Shown: positions 20,656-32,536 of the stretch, piece by piece
How positions within the stretch are numbered: the stretch's first letter is position 1
Layout of the letters: each line of letters begins with the position of its first letter
Source: Rahnella bruchi
GTDB taxonomy: Bacteria; Pseudomonadota; Gammaproteobacteria; Enterobacterales; Enterobacteriaceae
DNA: 64,000 bases
Assembly (NCBI RefSeq): GCF_003614975.1
Contig: NZ_QZWI01000016.1
Span: 59,669 to 123,668 of the forward strand
Reading direction: 5' to 3'
Made by a program: the position numbers and the translations under genes
Notes under the pieces: generated by a model
The model's database searches: none
What the model saw: only the letters and a program-made list of their open reading frames with translations
Told to the model about the DNA's origin: nothing

Positions 20656-20826
20656 TCAGCTCGAGCTTCGTATAGGGTATGGCCGCCTCGTCAGGCTTTT
20701 AGAGCCCATCTCAGCAAACTCCACTGAGAACCGACTCACTGTCGTCGGGTAAAAACCAATTCATCAGGTCAGAAACCTGCTGAGATAGGCTCTTAACGCC
20801 AAACCCAAGATTCTCAAAGGTGGCGT

Positions 20827-20855
20827 AGTATACGCTCTGTAGCGTAAGTGCTCAA
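20827..20855 (-). promoter_or_regulatory. Sigma70 promoter of rpmB-rpmG
   Basis: On the minus strand TTGAGC is followed after 17 nt by TATACT (plus-strand 20850-20855 and 20827-20832). The predicted start is near 20820. It is directed at rpmB, whose start codon is at 20634. Confidence 0.6.
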
Positions 20856-20899
20856 GTCCCGAACAGCTAAAGATCCCTAAGGATCTTCAAAAAACGAGC

Positions 20900-21580
20900 C
20901 TAAATCCAACCGCGCTCGGCAAAAGACACCGTTTCTCCGTGACCTACAACCAAATGATCGAGGACTCGGATCTCAAGCAGCTGGCACGCTCGAATAATCT
21001 GTTCAGTCACTTTTCTGTCCATCAGGCTGGGCTCAGCCCGACCGGATGGGTGATTATGCGCCAGAATTAAAGCTGCCGCATTAACCTTCATCGCACCACG
21101 AACAATTTCGCGGGGATACACTTCTACGTGCCCAATAGTACCAGCAAACATCTCCTCATGGCGAATAACGCGATGCTGGTTGTCGAGAAAAAGTACCAGA
21201 AAGACCTCTCTTTCCCGAAAAACGAGCAAATTCTGTAAATATTCTCTGATAACCTCTGGGCTGAGCATCGCATTTTCGGCGCTAAGGTGACGCAGATAGG
21301 CGCGGCGTGATAATTCGGACACGGCGACCAGCTGGGAAAATTTGGCGACGCCCATTCCTTTCGTGCGAGCCATCGCGTCAAAATCGGCCATCAGTAACTG
21401 ATGCAAAGAACCAAACTCCTCCAGCAGGTTCTTTGCCAGTTCCATTACATGCATCCCCCGACATCCTGTGCGCAGGTAGATCGCCAGCAGTTCCTGATCC
21501 GACAGCTCTTTAGCTCCCTGCTGCAATAATTTCTCCCGTGGTGGCATCATGCCCGGCCAAAGCTCTTGTCGTTTCGTCAT
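20900..21580 (-). CDS. radC: RadC family protein (JAB/JAMM domain)
   Basis: Protein of 226 residues, known as YicR in E. coli (222). A helix-hairpin-helix region (residues ~20-90) precedes a JAMM metalloprotease-like domain with His175-x-His177 and Asp188 in [14 protein letters not shown]. Despite the name, a role in DNA repair is not supported in later work and the biochemical function is unknown. It is divergent from coaBC. A small inverted repeat after its stop (20870-20887) lacks a T-tract in the right place. Confidence 0.93.
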   Translation of the reverse strand: MTKRQELWPGMMPPREKLLQQGAKELSDQELLAIYLRTGCRGMHVMELAKNLLEEFGSLHQLLMADFDAMARTKGMGVAKFSQLVAVSELSRRAYLRHLSAENAMLSPEVIREYLQNLLVFREREVFLVLFLDNQHRVIRHEEMFAGTIGHVEVYPREIVRGAMKVNAAALILAHNHPSGRAEPSLMDRKVTEQIIRACQLLEIRVLDHLVVGHGETVSFAERGWI

Positions 21581-21702
21581 CCTGACTCCTTAATTGACCT
21601 GGATTGTGGCACAACGTCATAGCCGCCGCGATTTCCACCCGTTCAGCTTGCGAGGCATTACGCAGAATTTTTATTGCTCCGGTAAAGGAGCATCGCCAAT
21701 AG

Positions 21703-21730
21703 CTGTCATCATTGTGCGTTATGCTAAAAT
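21703..21730 (+). promoter_or_regulatory. Promoter of coaBC
   Basis: CTGTCA (21703-21708), a 16-nt spacer and TAAAAT (21725-21730) with a TG two bases before the -10 (extended -10). It lies 40 nt before the chosen coaBC start, which supports a start at 21763-21769 rather than the open frame further upstream. Confidence 0.5.
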
Positions 21731-21768
21731 GTCGCTTCTTCCAGCTTTCAACCAATCGGACAATGATG

Positions 21769-22983
21769 ATGACGGGACTTTCCGGCAAACATATTGTGCT
21801 CGGTATCAGCGGTGGTATCGCTGCCTATAAAGCACCAGAACTGGTACGTCGCTTACGTGAAAGAGGCGCTGAAGTCCGCGTCGTCATGACAGAAGCGGCG
21901 AAATCCTTTGTGACTCCGCTGAGCCTTCAGGCTGTTTCTGGCTATCCGGTTTCTGACGATCTGCTTGACCCCGCAGCTGAAGCGGCAATGGGTCATATCG
22001 AGTTAGGTAAATGGGCAGATTTAGTGATTATCGCTCCCGCTACCGCGGATTTGCTGGCCCGAATGAATGCCGGTATGGCGAATGATCTGCTGACGACGAT
22101 TTGTCTGGCGACAGCGGCACCGGTCGCGGTACTGCCGGCGATGAACCAGCAAATGTATCGCGCGGTGGTTACGCAGGAAAACCTGCAAAGCCTGGCGGCG
22201 CGGGGCACGTTGTTATGGGGCCCGGACAGCGGTAGTCAGGCTTGTGGCGATGTCGGCCCCGGCCGCATGCTCGATCCGCTGGTGATTGTTGATTTGGCGA
22301 ATGCGCATTTCTCTTCGCGCAACGATCTGGCCCATCTGAAGATTATGGTGACCGCAGGCCCTACCCGTGAACCCCTGGATCCGGTGCGTTTCATCAGTAA
22401 TCACAGCTCAGGGAAAATGGGTTTTGCGATTGCCAAAGCGGCTGCAGAACGTGGCGCTCAGGTTACGCTGGTCGCGGGACCGGTGACGCAGCCGACACCT
22501 TTGAATGTCCGTCGTGTTGATGTGGAAAGCGCACTGGAAATGCAGCAAGCGGTTCAGCTTTCTGCAGCATCTCAGCATATTTTTATTTCCTGCGCTGCCG
22601 TAGCGGATTACCGAGCAGAAGCCATTGCCGATGAGAAAATCAAAAAGCAAGGCGATGAAATCACTGTAAAAATGGTGAAAAATCCCGACATCGTCGCAGG
22701 CGTTGCCGCGATGACAGAAAACCGACCTTATGTCGTGGGATTTGCCGCTGAAACCCAGAATGTGGAAGAATACGCCCGGCAAAAAAGGATCCGTAAGAAT
22801 CTGGATCTGATCTGCGCCAATGATGTTTCAATTGCCGGGCAAGGTTTCAACAGCGATTCCAATGCTCTGCATCTTTTTTGGCAGGACGGGGATAAAATCT
22901 TACCGCTCAGCGATAAGTCCCTGCTTGGTCAACGTTTATTAGAAGAGATTGTCAGCCGTTATGATGAAAAAAATCGACATTAA
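21769..22983 (+). CDS. coaBC: Bifunctional CoaBC (phosphopantothenoylcysteine decarboxylase/synthetase)
   Basis: Protein of 404 residues from the third of three consecutive ATG codons (21763, 21766, 21769). The GGA ribosome site is best spaced for the last, and the product starts [16 protein letters not shown] like E. coli CoaBC. It couples phosphopantothenate with cysteine using CTP (CoaB, C-terminal half) and decarboxylates the product with FMN (CoaC, residues 1-~190). PAMNQQMY and the Cys of GSQACGD belong to Coa[14 protein letters not shown] opens CoaB. The dut start overlaps its 3' end by 23 nt. Confidence 0.96.
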   Translation: MTGLSGKHIVLGISGGIAAYKAPELVRRLRERGAEVRVVMTEAAKSFVTPLSLQAVSGYPVSDDLLDPAAEAAMGHIELGKWADLVIIAPATADLLARMNAGMANDLLTTICLATAAPVAVLPAMNQQMYRAVVTQENLQSLAARGTLLWGPDSGSQACGDVGPGRMLDPLVIVDLANAHFSSRNDLAHLKIMVTAGPTREPLDPVRFISNHSSGKMGFAIAKAAAERGAQVTLVAGPVTQPTPLNVRRVDVESALEMQQAVQLSAASQHIFISCAAVADYRAEAIADEKIKKQGDEITVKMVKNPDIVAGVAAMTENRPYVVGFAAETQNVEEYARQKRIRKNLDLICANDVSIAGQGFNSDSNALHLFWQDGDKILPLSDKSLLGQRLLEEIVSRYDEKNRH

Positions 22984-23419
22984 AATTCTCGACCCGCGCA
23001 TCGGTTCGACTTTCCCTTTACCGGCTTACGCGACACCTGGGTCCGCAGGTCTGGACTTACGTGCCTGTCTGGACGCATCAGTAGAACTGGAAGCGGGTGA
23101 AACCACGCTGCTGCCAACCGGCCTGGCTATCCATATTGGTGATGCTAATCTGGCGGCGGTGATTTTGCCGCGCTCCGGTCTGGGCCATAAACACGGCGTC
23201 GTGCTGGGCAATCTGGTCGGCCTTATCGACTCTGATTATCAGGGCCAGCTGATGGTGTCTGTGTGGAACCGCGGTCAGACCACATTTATTATTGAACCGG
23301 GCGAACGCATTGCTCAGATGGTATTTGTCCCTGTGATTCAGGCAGAATTCAATCTGGTGGAAGATTTTGACGCCAGTGAACGCGGCGAAGGTGGTTTTGG
23401 CCACTCAGGTCGCCAATAA
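22961..23419 (+). CDS. dut: Deoxyuridine 5'-triphosphate nucleotidohydrolase
   Basis: Protein of 152 residues from ATG 22961 (a second ATG at 22964 is equally usable). It hydrolyses dUTP to dUMP and pyrophosphate, keeping uracil out of DNA and supplying dUMP. All trimeric dUTPase motifs are present in order: [39 protein letters not shown] and the C-terminal [11 protein letters not shown] that closes over the active site. It overlaps coaBC, so the two are co-transcribed, and slmA follows after 171 nt. Confidence 0.97.
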   Translation: MMKKIDIKILDPRIGSTFPLPAYATPGSAGLDLRACLDASVELEAGETTLLPTGLAIHIGDANLAAVILPRSGLGHKHGVVLGNLVGLIDSDYQGQLMVSVWNRGQTTFIIEPGERIAQMVFVPVIQAEFNLVEDFDASERGEGGFGHSGRQ

Positions 23420-23590
23420 GAACCTGTTCAGCACCGCAGATTTTGACGCGATATTGAACAGATCCTTATCACTATCAGACCGTAACAACGCGAAGGGAAC
23501 GAAATAAGCCGCAGGATCACAGTGATTCATGCGGCAGTTGTGCGGTTTCTCCATGGTTTTAGCCGTTTTTTAGCAAGGGTCTATTCAGAC

Positions 23591-24187
23591 ATGGCAGAGA
23601 AAGAAACGACAAAAAGGAACAGGCGCGAAGAGATTTTGCAGGCGTTAGCGCAAATGCTTCAGTCCAGCGACGGCAGTCAGCGGATCACGACTGCAAAACT
23701 CGCCGCCAGCGTAGGTGTTTCAGAAGCAGCTCTTTACCGTCATTTTCCCAGTAAAACGCGGATGTTCGACAGCTTAATCGAGTTTATCGAAGACAGTCTG
23801 ATCACCCGTATCAATCTCATCCTGCAGGATGAAAAAGATACGCTAAACAGAATACGTCTGATTTTGCTGCTGGTTTTGGGTTTTGCCGAACGCAATCCGG
23901 GACTGACCCGCATCATGACCGGTCATGCGCTGATGTTTGAACAAGATCGCCTGCAAGGTCGCATCAACCAGCTATTTGAGCGGATTGAAGCGCAATTGCG
24001 TCAGGTTTTGCGGGAAAAGAAAATGCGTGAAGGCAGCGGTTTTATCAGTGATGAAACCCTGCTCGCCAGCCAGTTACTGGCGTTTTGCGAAGGAATGCTG
24101 TCGCGCTTTGTACGCTCTGAATTTAAGTACAAACCAACGCAAGACTTCGATACCCGCTGGCCGCTTATTTCAGCTCAGTTGCAGTAA
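23591..24187 (+). CDS. slmA: Nucleoid occlusion factor SlmA
   Basis: Protein of 198 residues from ATG 23591, exactly the E. coli length; the open frame extends 23 codons upstream but nothing supports a longer protein. It is a TetR-fold DNA-binding protein that binds sites across the chromosome and blocks FtsZ ring assembly over unsegregated DNA. The helix-turn-helix is [20 protein letters not shown] (near residues 36-55), followed by the dimerisation helices. A strong terminator follows. Confidence 0.96.
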   Translation: MAEKETTKRNRREEILQALAQMLQSSDGSQRITTAKLAASVGVSEAALYRHFPSKTRMFDSLIEFIEDSLITRINLILQDEKDTLNRIRLILLLVLGFAERNPGLTRIMTGHALMFEQDRLQGRINQLFERIEAQLRQVLREKKMREGSGFISDETLLASQLLAFCEGMLSRFVRSEFKYKPTQDFDTRWPLISAQLQ

Positions 24188-24218
24188 ACGCGCGAAGCAG
24201 GGTCAAACGTCAGATATC

Positions 24219-24249
24219 AAAAAGGGCCGAAAGGCCCTTTTGTTTTTTC
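24219..24249 (+). terminator. Terminator after slmA
   Basis: AAAAGGGCC pairs with GGCCCTTTT around a GAAA tetraloop (24229-24232), with T-rich sequence following. It lies between convergent slmA and pyrE. Confidence 0.85.
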
Positions 24250-24359
24250 CGTTACGGCTGACTCATTTTTCCCTTTTATCCAGCATCACAGTCAGTAAGG
24301 GAACCAGAAATTTTCGCCATTCCGGATAATCAGGCCGGACGCCACAAAAAACAGAAATA

Positions 24360-25001
24360 CTAAACGCCATACTCCTTCCTGTAAGCCCTCACGGCAGCCA
24401 GATGATCAGCCATTTCCGCTTTTTCTTCCAGATACTCAATCAGGTCGGCCAGCGTAATAATAGAAATCACTTTGCAATGATAGTCGCGTTCAACTTCCTG
24501 AATTGCGGAGATATCTGCACGTCCACGCTCCTGACGATCCAGAGAAATCAGCACACCTGCAAGTGTGGCTTTATTAGCATTGATGATTTCCATCGATTCA
24601 CGGATGGCGGTACCGGCGGTTATCACATCATCCACCAGCATGATGCGCCCCTGCAACGGACTGCCAACCAGCAAACCACCTTCGCCGTGGTCTTTGGCCT
24701 CTTTGCGGTTAAAGCAGTATGGCACATCGCGCTCATGGTGCTCCGCCAGCGCAACCACAGTGGTCGTCGCGATCGGAATACCTTTGTATGCCGGACCAAA
24801 CACTAAATCGAAATCAATTTTGGAATCCACCAATGCTTCGGCATAAAAACGTCCCAGTAACGCCAGATCACGGCCAGTATTAAACAAACCGGCATTGAAG
24901 AAGTAAGGACTGATGCGCCCGGACTTCAGGGTAAATTCGCCGAATTTCAAAACCTGTTTGTTCAGTGCGAACTCAATAAACTGGCGCTGATAGGCTTTCA
25001 T
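24360..25001 (-). CDS. pyrE: Orotate phosphoribosyltransferase
   Basis: Protein of 213 residues from the ATG at 25001, preceded by GAGGAG; the open frame is 17 codons longer but the E. coli protein starts here. It converts orotate and PRPP to OMP in pyrimidine synthesis. The PRPP-binding motif is [12 protein letters not shown]. It lies downstream of rph with a hairpin plus U-run between them (25053-25078), the classic UTP-sensitive attenuator arrangement. Confidence 0.97.
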   Translation of the reverse strand: MKAYQRQFIEFALNKQVLKFGEFTLKSGRISPYFFNAGLFNTGRDLALLGRFYAEALVDSKIDFDLVFGPAYKGIPIATTTVVALAEHHERDVPYCFNRKEAKDHGEGGLLVGSPLQGRIMLVDDVITAGTAIRESMEIINANKATLAGVLISLDRQERGRADISAIQEVERDYHCKVISIITLADLIEYLEEKAEMADHLAAVRAYRKEYGV

Positions 25002-25052
25002 TGATGGTCTCCTCAATAATGTCTTATTGCTCATTGTCAGCCCGCAGGCCAT

Positions 25053-25078
25053 AAAAAAGGCGACTTCTCAGTCGCCTT
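25053..25078 (-). promoter_or_regulatory. pyrE transcription attenuator
   Basis: On the minus strand AAGGCGACT and AGTCGCCTT form a 9-bp stem with a 4-nt loop, followed by six U's. It starts 6 nt after the rph stop codon. In E. coli, ribosomes translating the end of rph during slow, UTP-limited transcription prevent this hairpin and allow pyrE expression. The short distance to the rph stop preserves that logic. Confidence 0.88.
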
Positions 25079-25084
25079 AAAAAA

Positions 25085-25801
25085 TTATTCCGCCAGCGCC
25101 GCTTTCTGCGCCTGGAAGATAGTGTCGATACCCCCCCGGGCGAGGGCCAGTAAATCGAGCAACTCCTCATGACTAAACGGCTCGCCTTCTGCGGTGCCCT
25201 GCACCTCAATCATGCGGCCATCTTCCATCATCACGACGTTCATATCGGTTTCCGCTGCGGAGTCTTCGACATACTCAAGGTCGCACAGCGCTTCGCCTTT
25301 AACGATACCGACAGAAACCGCGGCAACCATGCCTTTCATCGGGTTAGCTTTCAGTTTGCCTGCAGCCACCAGTGCATTCAGCGCATCTGCCAGAGCCACA
25401 CACGCACCCGAAATAGACGCAGTACGCGTGCCACCGTCAGCCTGCAACACGTCGCAGTCGAGGGTAATGGTGAACTCACCGAGTTTTTTCAGATCCACCG
25501 CAGCACGCAGGGAACGGGCAATCAGACGCTGAATTTCCAGCGTGCGGCCACCTTGCTTACCTTTTGCGGCTTCGCGCGCATTACGCGTATGGGTAGAACG
25601 CGGCAACATGCCGTACTCTGCGGTGATCCAACCTTGTCCCTGACCTTTCAGAAAACGCGGAACACCCTCCTCCACCGTTGCGGTACACAGCACTTTGGTA
25701 TCACCAAACTCCACCAGCACGGAACCTTCAGCGTGTTTAGTGTAATGGCGGGTCAGTGTTACGGGGCGCACTTGTTGTGCATTTCGGCCTGCTGGACGCA
25801 T
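25085..25801 (-). CDS. rph: Ribonuclease PH
   Basis: Protein of 238 residues, the full-length active form, without the frameshift present in E. coli K-12. It is a phosphorolytic 3'-5' exoribonuclease that trims tRNA 3' ends. RPAGR at the N-terminus, RSLRAAVD, and [15 protein letters not shown] around the catalytic centre are visible. It is the first gene of rph-pyrE and is divergent from yicC. Confidence 0.97.
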   Translation of the reverse strand: MRPAGRNAQQVRPVTLTRHYTKHAEGSVLVEFGDTKVLCTATVEEGVPRFLKGQGQGWITAEYGMLPRSTHTRNAREAAKGKQGGRTLEIQRLIARSLRAAVDLKKLGEFTITLDCDVLQADGGTRTASISGACVALADALNALVAAGKLKANPMKGMVAAVSVGIVKGEALCDLEYVEDSAAETDMNVVMMEDGRMIEVQGTAEGEPFSHEELLDLLALARGGIDTIFQAQKAALAE

Positions 25802-25839
25802 GGATAGTTCTCCGGGTCGCGAATCATGTTTGGCTGCGC

Positions 25840-25868
25840 ATTATACGGACTTCGCGAGGTAATGCCTA
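25840..25868 (-). promoter_or_regulatory. Promoter of rph-pyrE
   Basis: On the minus strand TAGGCA, a 17-nt spacer and a perfect TATAAT (plus-strand 25863-25868 and 25840-25845). The predicted start is about 30 nt before the rph ATG. Confidence 0.55.
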
Positions 25869-25889
25869 TCATGACCGGCACGGCACGGC

Positions 25890-25895
25890 TATAAT
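25890..25895 (+). promoter_or_regulatory. Likely -10 box of yicC
   Basis: A perfect TATAAT lies 33 nt before the yicC start. The -35 region is weak. It is back-to-back with the rph promoter, so the two divergent promoters share a 125-nt region. Confidence 0.35.
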
Positions 25896-25927
25896 CGCTG
25901 CATCTTTACATTAACAGGTACGCATAC

Positions 25928-26791
25928 ATGATCAGAAGTATGACCGCTTATGCCCGACGCGAAATTAAGGGTGACTGGGGCAGCGCAGCGTGGGAACTCC
26001 GCTCGGTAAACCAACGTTATCTCGAAACTTACATCCGTCTGCCCGAGCAATTCCGCAGCCTGGAGCCGGTTGTCCGCGAGCGCATTCGCGCCCGTCTGAC
26101 CCGCGGTAAAGTCGAATGTAATTTGCGTTTTGATCTCGATCCGGGCGCACAAAGCACATTGCAGCTAAACGAAAAACTGGCCAAGCAGCTGGTTGAAGCA
26201 GCCCAATGGGTGAAAATGCAAAGTGACGAAGGCGAGATCAATCCGCTGGAAGTGCTGCGCTGGCCGGGTGTGATGCTGGCCGAAGAACAGGATCTGGATA
26301 CTATCAGCAACGAATTGCTGCTGGCGCTGGAAACAGCACTGGACGATTTCATCAGCGCCCGCGAAAGCGAAGGTGCGGCACTGAAAACGATGATCGAACA
26401 ACGCCTCGATGGTGTCAGCGCTGAAGTCATCAAAGTCCGTGCCCAGATGCCAAACATTCTGCAATGGCAGCGCGAGCGTCTGGTCAGCAAACTGGAAGAC
26501 GCTCAGGTACAGCTGGAAAATACCCGTCTGGAGCAGGAACTGGTTCTGATGGCGCAACGTGTTGATGTTGCAGAAGAGCTGGACCGCCTGGAAGCGCACG
26601 TCAAAGAAACGCACAAAATCATGAAGAAAGAAGAAGCCGTGGGCCGTCGTCTTGATTTCATGATGCAGGAATTTAACCGCGAGTCGAACACACTGGCGTC
26701 TAAATCCATCAATGCTGATGTCACAACTTCCGCCATTGAGCTGAAAGTGTTAATCGAGCAAATGCGCGAGCAGATTCAGAATATCGAGTAA
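25928..26791 (+). CDS. yicC: YicC family endoribonuclease
   Basis: Protein of 287 residues, identical in length to E. coli YicC. It begins MIRSMTAYARRE, has a central coiled-coil-rich region, and ends with the conserved block EAVGRRLDFMMQEFNRESNTL (near residues 237-257). YicC has been described as an endoribonuclease that affects sRNA turnover; the exact physiological targets are not settled. It stands alone between a divergent promoter region and a bidirectional terminator. Confidence 0.93.
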   Translation: MIRSMTAYARREIKGDWGSAAWELRSVNQRYLETYIRLPEQFRSLEPVVRERIRARLTRGKVECNLRFDLDPGAQSTLQLNEKLAKQLVEAAQWVKMQSDEGEINPLEVLRWPGVMLAEEQDLDTISNELLLALETALDDFISARESEGAALKTMIEQRLDGVSAEVIKVRAQMPNILQWQRERLVSKLEDAQVQLENTRLEQELVLMAQRVDVAEELDRLEAHVKETHKIMKKEEAVGRRLDFMMQEFNRESNTLASKSINADVTTSAIELKVLIEQMREQIQNIE

Positions 26792-26810
26792 CTTTCCTGC
26801 CCCGCATAAT

Positions 26811-26850
26811 AAAAAACGCCTCAGGTCATCACAACCGGAGGCGTTTTTTT
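26811..26850. terminator. Bidirectional terminator between yicC and the fabF paralogue
   Basis: A long stem (26811-26822 with 26838-26849) with core CGCCTC/GAGGCG is flanked by six A's and seven T's. It serves both convergent genes. Confidence 0.88.
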
Positions 26851-26871
26851 ATGCTTTAACGGAGAAGAAAA

Positions 26872-28146
26872 TTAGTTTTCCCAGCGTTTGAGCAGTACGC
26901 AGGCGTTCACGCCCCCGAAACCGAATCCGTTTGACAGGGCATACGTAATCTCATGTTTCTGCGCGGTATTACCGACAATGTTCAGACCTGCAGCTGCTTC
27001 ATCTTTATTTTCCAGATTCAGCGTCGGAGGAACAATCTGGTCACGTACGGCCAGAATGGTGAAAATGGTTTCCAGACCGCCAGCCGCGCCCAATAAGTGC
27101 CCGGTCGCCGATTTGGTGGACGTTACCGCCAGCTTACCGTCAGTGCCGAACAAGGTTTTAATCGCATTGATTTCACCCAGATCACCCACCGGCGTTGAGG
27201 TTGCGTGAGCATTCAGGTGCTGAACATCTGAAGGCTGAATACCCGCCTGACGCAGAGCGATTTTCATCGCGCGACCGGCGCCGTTGCCATCTTCCGCACC
27301 TGAAGTCATATGGTAAGCATCGCCGCTGGTACCGTAACCGACAATTTCAGCCAGGATTTTTGCACCACGGGCTTTCGCGTGTTCCAGTTCTTCAATGACC
27401 AGCATGCCCGCGCCTTCGCCCATGACGAAGCCATCACGCGCGCTGTCGAACGGGCGGGATGCTTTTTCCGGATGATCTTCATGACCGGTGGACATCGCCT
27501 TCGCCGCAGCAAAACCACCCAGGCTGACGGTATCAATAGCAGCTTCAGCACCACCACAAAGTGCAACATCCGCTTCGTCATTACGAATCAGACGTACTGC
27601 ATCGCCAATTGCCTGAACACCCGCCGCGCAAGCCGTTACCGGCGCGCCGATTGGGCCCTTAAACTGATGCTTAATGGAAACCTGGCCAGACGCCAGATTC
27701 ACCAGGAATGAAGGAATAGTGAAAGGGGAAAGACGCTTAGCACCACGGCTGTCATTGGTACGCACGGCGTGAGCGATCGCCGGGAAACCACCGATACCAG
27801 AACCGATGACGGTTGCAGTACGTTCCTGTTGCTCCTGCGTTTCTGCTTTCCAGCCCGCATCGGCAACGGCCATATCCGCAGCAGCCATTGCGAAAAGAAT
27901 GAAACGGTCCATTTTTTTCTGGTCTTTCGGCACTACAAACTGATCCGGATCGAATCCTGATTCAGGGTCCTGTTCTTTGGTTTGTACCTGACCGCCAATT
28001 TTCACGGACAGGGTTTCAACAATCTCTTCCGGCAAAACACGGATACCGGACTGACCGGCGAGCAGACGCTTCCAGATCGTTTCGATATCACAGCCCAGAG
28101 GACTCACAGCCCCCATGCCGGTTATAACTACTCGACGATGAGTCAT
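26872..28146 (-). CDS. Beta-ketoacyl-ACP synthase, FabF paralogue
   Basis: Protein of 424 residues with the complete KAS I/II catalytic triad: Cys173 (VTACAAG), His314 (NAHATSTPVGD) and His350 (SATGHLLGAAGG). FabF itself has TACTSG around the Cys, so this is a paralogue and not the housekeeping gene, which normally sits in the fabD-fabG-acpP-fabF cluster. It condenses acyl-ACP with malonyl-ACP by family; its chain-length preference is unknown. It lies directly downstream of a tetR gene on the same strand and has its own promoter overlapped by an operator-like palindrome. It could serve an alternative fatty acid or lipid-modification pathway (inference). Confidence 0.88.
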   Translation of the reverse strand: MTHRRVVITGMGAVSPLGCDIETIWKRLLAGQSGIRVLPEEIVETLSVKIGGQVQTKEQDPESGFDPDQFVVPKDQKKMDRFILFAMAAADMAVADAGWKAETQEQQERTATVIGSGIGGFPAIAHAVRTNDSRGAKRLSPFTIPSFLVNLASGQVSIKHQFKGPIGAPVTACAAGVQAIGDAVRLIRNDEADVALCGGAEAAIDTVSLGGFAAAKAMSTGHEDHPEKASRPFDSARDGFVMGEGAGMLVIEELEHAKARGAKILAEIVGYGTSGDAYHMTSGAEDGNGAGRAMKIALRQAGIQPSDVQHLNAHATSTPVGDLGEINAIKTLFGTDGKLAVTSTKSATGHLLGAAGGLETIFTILAVRDQIVPPTLNLENKDEAAAGLNIVGNTAQKHEITYALSNGFGFGGVNACVLLKRWEN

Positions 28147-28236
28147 AAAACATTCCTCTCTGTCTGTTTAGGACTTAAGTTTCTGCGGGTGCTTTTATGA
28201 ACCGGCCAGAAACGGGTTTCTGAAAATAGGGTTGAC

Positions 28237-28264
28237 AGTATGTGACGAATTACGATTTTGTAAA
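28237..28264 (-). promoter_or_regulatory. Promoter of the fabF paralogue
   Basis: On the minus strand TTTACA, a 16-nt spacer and CATACT (plus-strand 28259-28264 and 28237-28242). The -35 hexamer lies inside the palindrome at 28250-28271, so a bound repressor would block it. Confidence 0.5.
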
Positions 28265-28271
28265 CCCGTAA
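28250..28271. promoter_or_regulatory. Operator-like palindrome A (TTACG-N12-CGTAA)
   Basis: A perfect 5-bp inverted repeat with 12-nt spacing, in the 143-nt gap between tetR and the fabF paralogue. Over 22 bp (28252-28273) it shares ACGATTTT-N7-CGTAACC with a second copy before tetR. It is the probable binding site of the TetR protein encoded next to it (inference). Confidence 0.55.
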
Positions 28272-28289
28272 CCAAAAATTTCGTTGTGG

Positions 28290-28910
28290 CTATTTTGCCA
28301 GACTACGCAAAACCAGACTGGTGATGGCCTGCACACGTTCTTCCAGCTGTTCCGGCGTTTTTTGCTCCAGCAACAACGGGTGCGAGAAAGGCGTAGTTAC
28401 GCTGGTAATCGCCATGCACACCTCATCCAAGGGTGTTTTACGTTCAAACTCACCGGATTCGCGCCCGTCGGTGACCACTTTCTCAACAATGCTGTACATC
28501 ATCGCCCGGTGATTCAGGGTCGATTTCCACTGCTGAGCCGAAGCAGTGGCGGCCAGGTCATGCAATTTTCTGTCCTGGAAGAAGAGATCCAGACTACGGG
28601 TCAGCAGCGTTTTAAAAATAGATCGCAGACGCAGAGTCGCACTTTGGTCAGTATGTGCAATCAGCATCAAAGCCTCATCTATTTGCCCGACACGTTGCGA
28701 GCAAATAGCTTCACCAATAGCCTGTTTCGACTCGAAAAACTTGTAAATATAGGCACCTGAAACACCTATCGATTTAGCCAAATCGGCTACCGACGTCTTG
28801 GCATACCCATACAGGCGGAAGTGCTCAAATGCCGCATCAATAATCTGTTCACGCCGTTCATGCTCGGCAGGTCCACGTTGTGTTAACGCAAACGGAATAT
28901 CGGGCTTCAT
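28290..28910 (-). CDS. TetR/AcrR family transcriptional regulator
   Basis: Protein of 206 residues. Residues ~15-65 form the TetR DNA-binding domain with helix-turn-helix TSVADLAKSIGVSGAYIYKF; the rest is an all-helical ligand-binding/dimerisation domain without recognisable specificity. It is transcribed in the same direction as the fabF paralogue, 143 nt upstream of it. Near-identical palindromes lie before both genes, suggesting that it represses itself and the fabF paralogue. The ligand could be a fatty acyl derivative, which is inference. It is distinct from SlmA and from FabR. Confidence 0.88.
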   Translation of the reverse strand: MKPDIPFALTQRGPAEHERREQIIDAAFEHFRLYGYAKTSVADLAKSIGVSGAYIYKFFESKQAIGEAICSQRVGQIDEALMLIAHTDQSATLRLRSIFKTLLTRSLDLFFQDRKLHDLAATASAQQWKSTLNHRAMMYSIVEKVVTDGRESGEFERKTPLDEVCMAITSVTTPFSHPLLLEQKTPEQLEERVQAITSLVLRSLAK

Positions 28911-29252
28911 ACACTCCTCCGGGCAGATAAAACAATTAAGCTGAGCGTCAGTGAGTGACGATTTTACTTAATCGTAACCTATAAACAGAGAAAATTCACT
29001 TCTGAAAAGAAAGACGGGCTTACATAAAGAGAAAGAGGAAAGCTAAAGTAACGAGCAATTACGATTTTTCTAATCTAAAATAACCCGGCATTCATATTCA
29101 CCCTTACGTATAGGCAAGTTTCAGGGGTGACCGCATTAGATTTAGTTATTTCAAAATCAATGCAAAAGAAAAACTCAGTCGAGAGGCAAGGGGAAACTCA
29201 TTACTCTACGCGGCTTCCGTTTTCTCATTACTGATTCGTCTGGCGCACATCG
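28911..29252. other. 342-nt intergenic region between divergent tetR and yicG
   Basis: I find no credible ORF or RNA gene here. The region is AT-rich. It contains palindrome B close to tetR and a related half-site TTACGATTTT at 29059-29068 nearer yicG. Promoters for both genes must lie here, but no hexamer pair is convincing. Confidence 0.5.
28956..28977. promoter_or_regulatory. Operator-like palindrome B (TGACG-N12-CGTAA)
   Basis: It lies 46 nt before the tetR start. It also contains the tighter palindrome ACGATT-N6-AATCGT (28958-28975). It matches palindrome A at ACGATTTT and CGTAACC with the same 7-nt spacing. Probable autoregulatory site. Confidence 0.55.
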
Positions 29253-29870
29253 ATGTTACTCACTGTTCTTTATATTATTGGGATCACCGCAGAGGCCATG
29301 ACCGGTGCTCTTGCTGCCGGACGGCGTAAAATGGACTCCTTTGGCGTCATTATTATCGCAGCTGCAACGGCAATTGGCGGCGGCTCTGTCCGCGACATGC
29401 TGTTGGGGCACTATCCTTTGGGATGGGTCAAACACCCGGAATACATAGTTATTGTGGCCGTCGCCGCACTCATGACCACCTGGCTGGCACCTCTGATGCA
29501 ACACCTGCGCAGACTCTTTTTAGTGCTCGATGCGCTGGGGCTGGTGGTGTTTTCTATTATCGGGACACAAGTGGCACTCGATATGGGACATGGTCCTATC
29601 ATCGCTTCCGTTTGCGCCGTCATTACCGGCGTTTTCGGTGGTGTCCTGCGGGATATGATGTGTAATCAGATCCCACTGGTCTTCCAGAAAGAAATTTATG
29701 CAGGCGTTTCTTTTGCCTCTGCCTGGGTCTACATCGGGCTGCAATATTTATCGTTGCCGCACAATCTGGTGGTGATCATCACCCTGCTGGTCGGCTTTAT
29801 TGCCCGCCTGATAGCACTGCGGTTCCGCCTTGGACTACCCGTCTTCAATTATCCGCATTCCGATCATTAG
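29253..29870 (+). CDS. yicG: YicG, TRIC-type inner-membrane protein
   Basis: Protein of 205 residues, the E. coli YicG length, with about seven hydrophobic segments. Its two internal halves each carry a Gly-Gly-x-x-Arg-Asp motif (GGGSVRDML and FGGVLRDMM), the hallmark of the UPF0126/TRIC trimeric channel-like family. The bacterial substrate is not certain. It is convergent with ligB; a hairpin without a T-tract (29893-29916) covers the ligB 3' end. Confidence 0.93.
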   Translation: MLLTVLYIIGITAEAMTGALAAGRRKMDSFGVIIIAAATAIGGGSVRDMLLGHYPLGWVKHPEYIVIVAVAALMTTWLAPLMQHLRRLFLVLDALGLVVFSIIGTQVALDMGHGPIIASVCAVITGVFGGVLRDMMCNQIPLVFQKEIYAGVSFASAWVYIGLQYLSLPHNLVVIITLLVGFIARLIALRFRLGLPVFNYPHSDH

Positions 29871-29885
29871 CCCGCTTTTTATACC

Positions 29886-31718
<1,833 letters not shown>

Positions 31719-31795
31719 CTACAAAGAAGGGCTATTTTCCCGCGCAAAGTTGCGATGAAATACGTCTGGGCGCTGCACCGAATGCGGCGAGCGTG

Positions 31796-31801
31796 TATAC
31801 T
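31796..31801 (+). promoter_or_regulatory. Possible -10 box of gmk
   Basis: TATACT lies 58 nt before the gmk start in the 278-nt gap between divergent ligB and gmk. The -35 region is weak. Confidence 0.35.
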
Positions 31802-31849
31802 GTGCGAGAGATCACTCTTCGCATACTTCCTATCAACCCATTCAGTTGA

Positions 31850-32482
<633 letters not shown>

Positions 32483-32536
32483 AGTCACTTTCAGTATTAT
32501 GCCCAGTCTTTCGTCACCCTGTGGAGTAGCACATAT

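Noticed and set aside
20870..20887. Inverted repeat AAGATCC/GGATCTT as a radC terminator
   Set aside because: The T-run lies before the stem, not after it, on the minus strand, so it does not form an intrinsic terminator.
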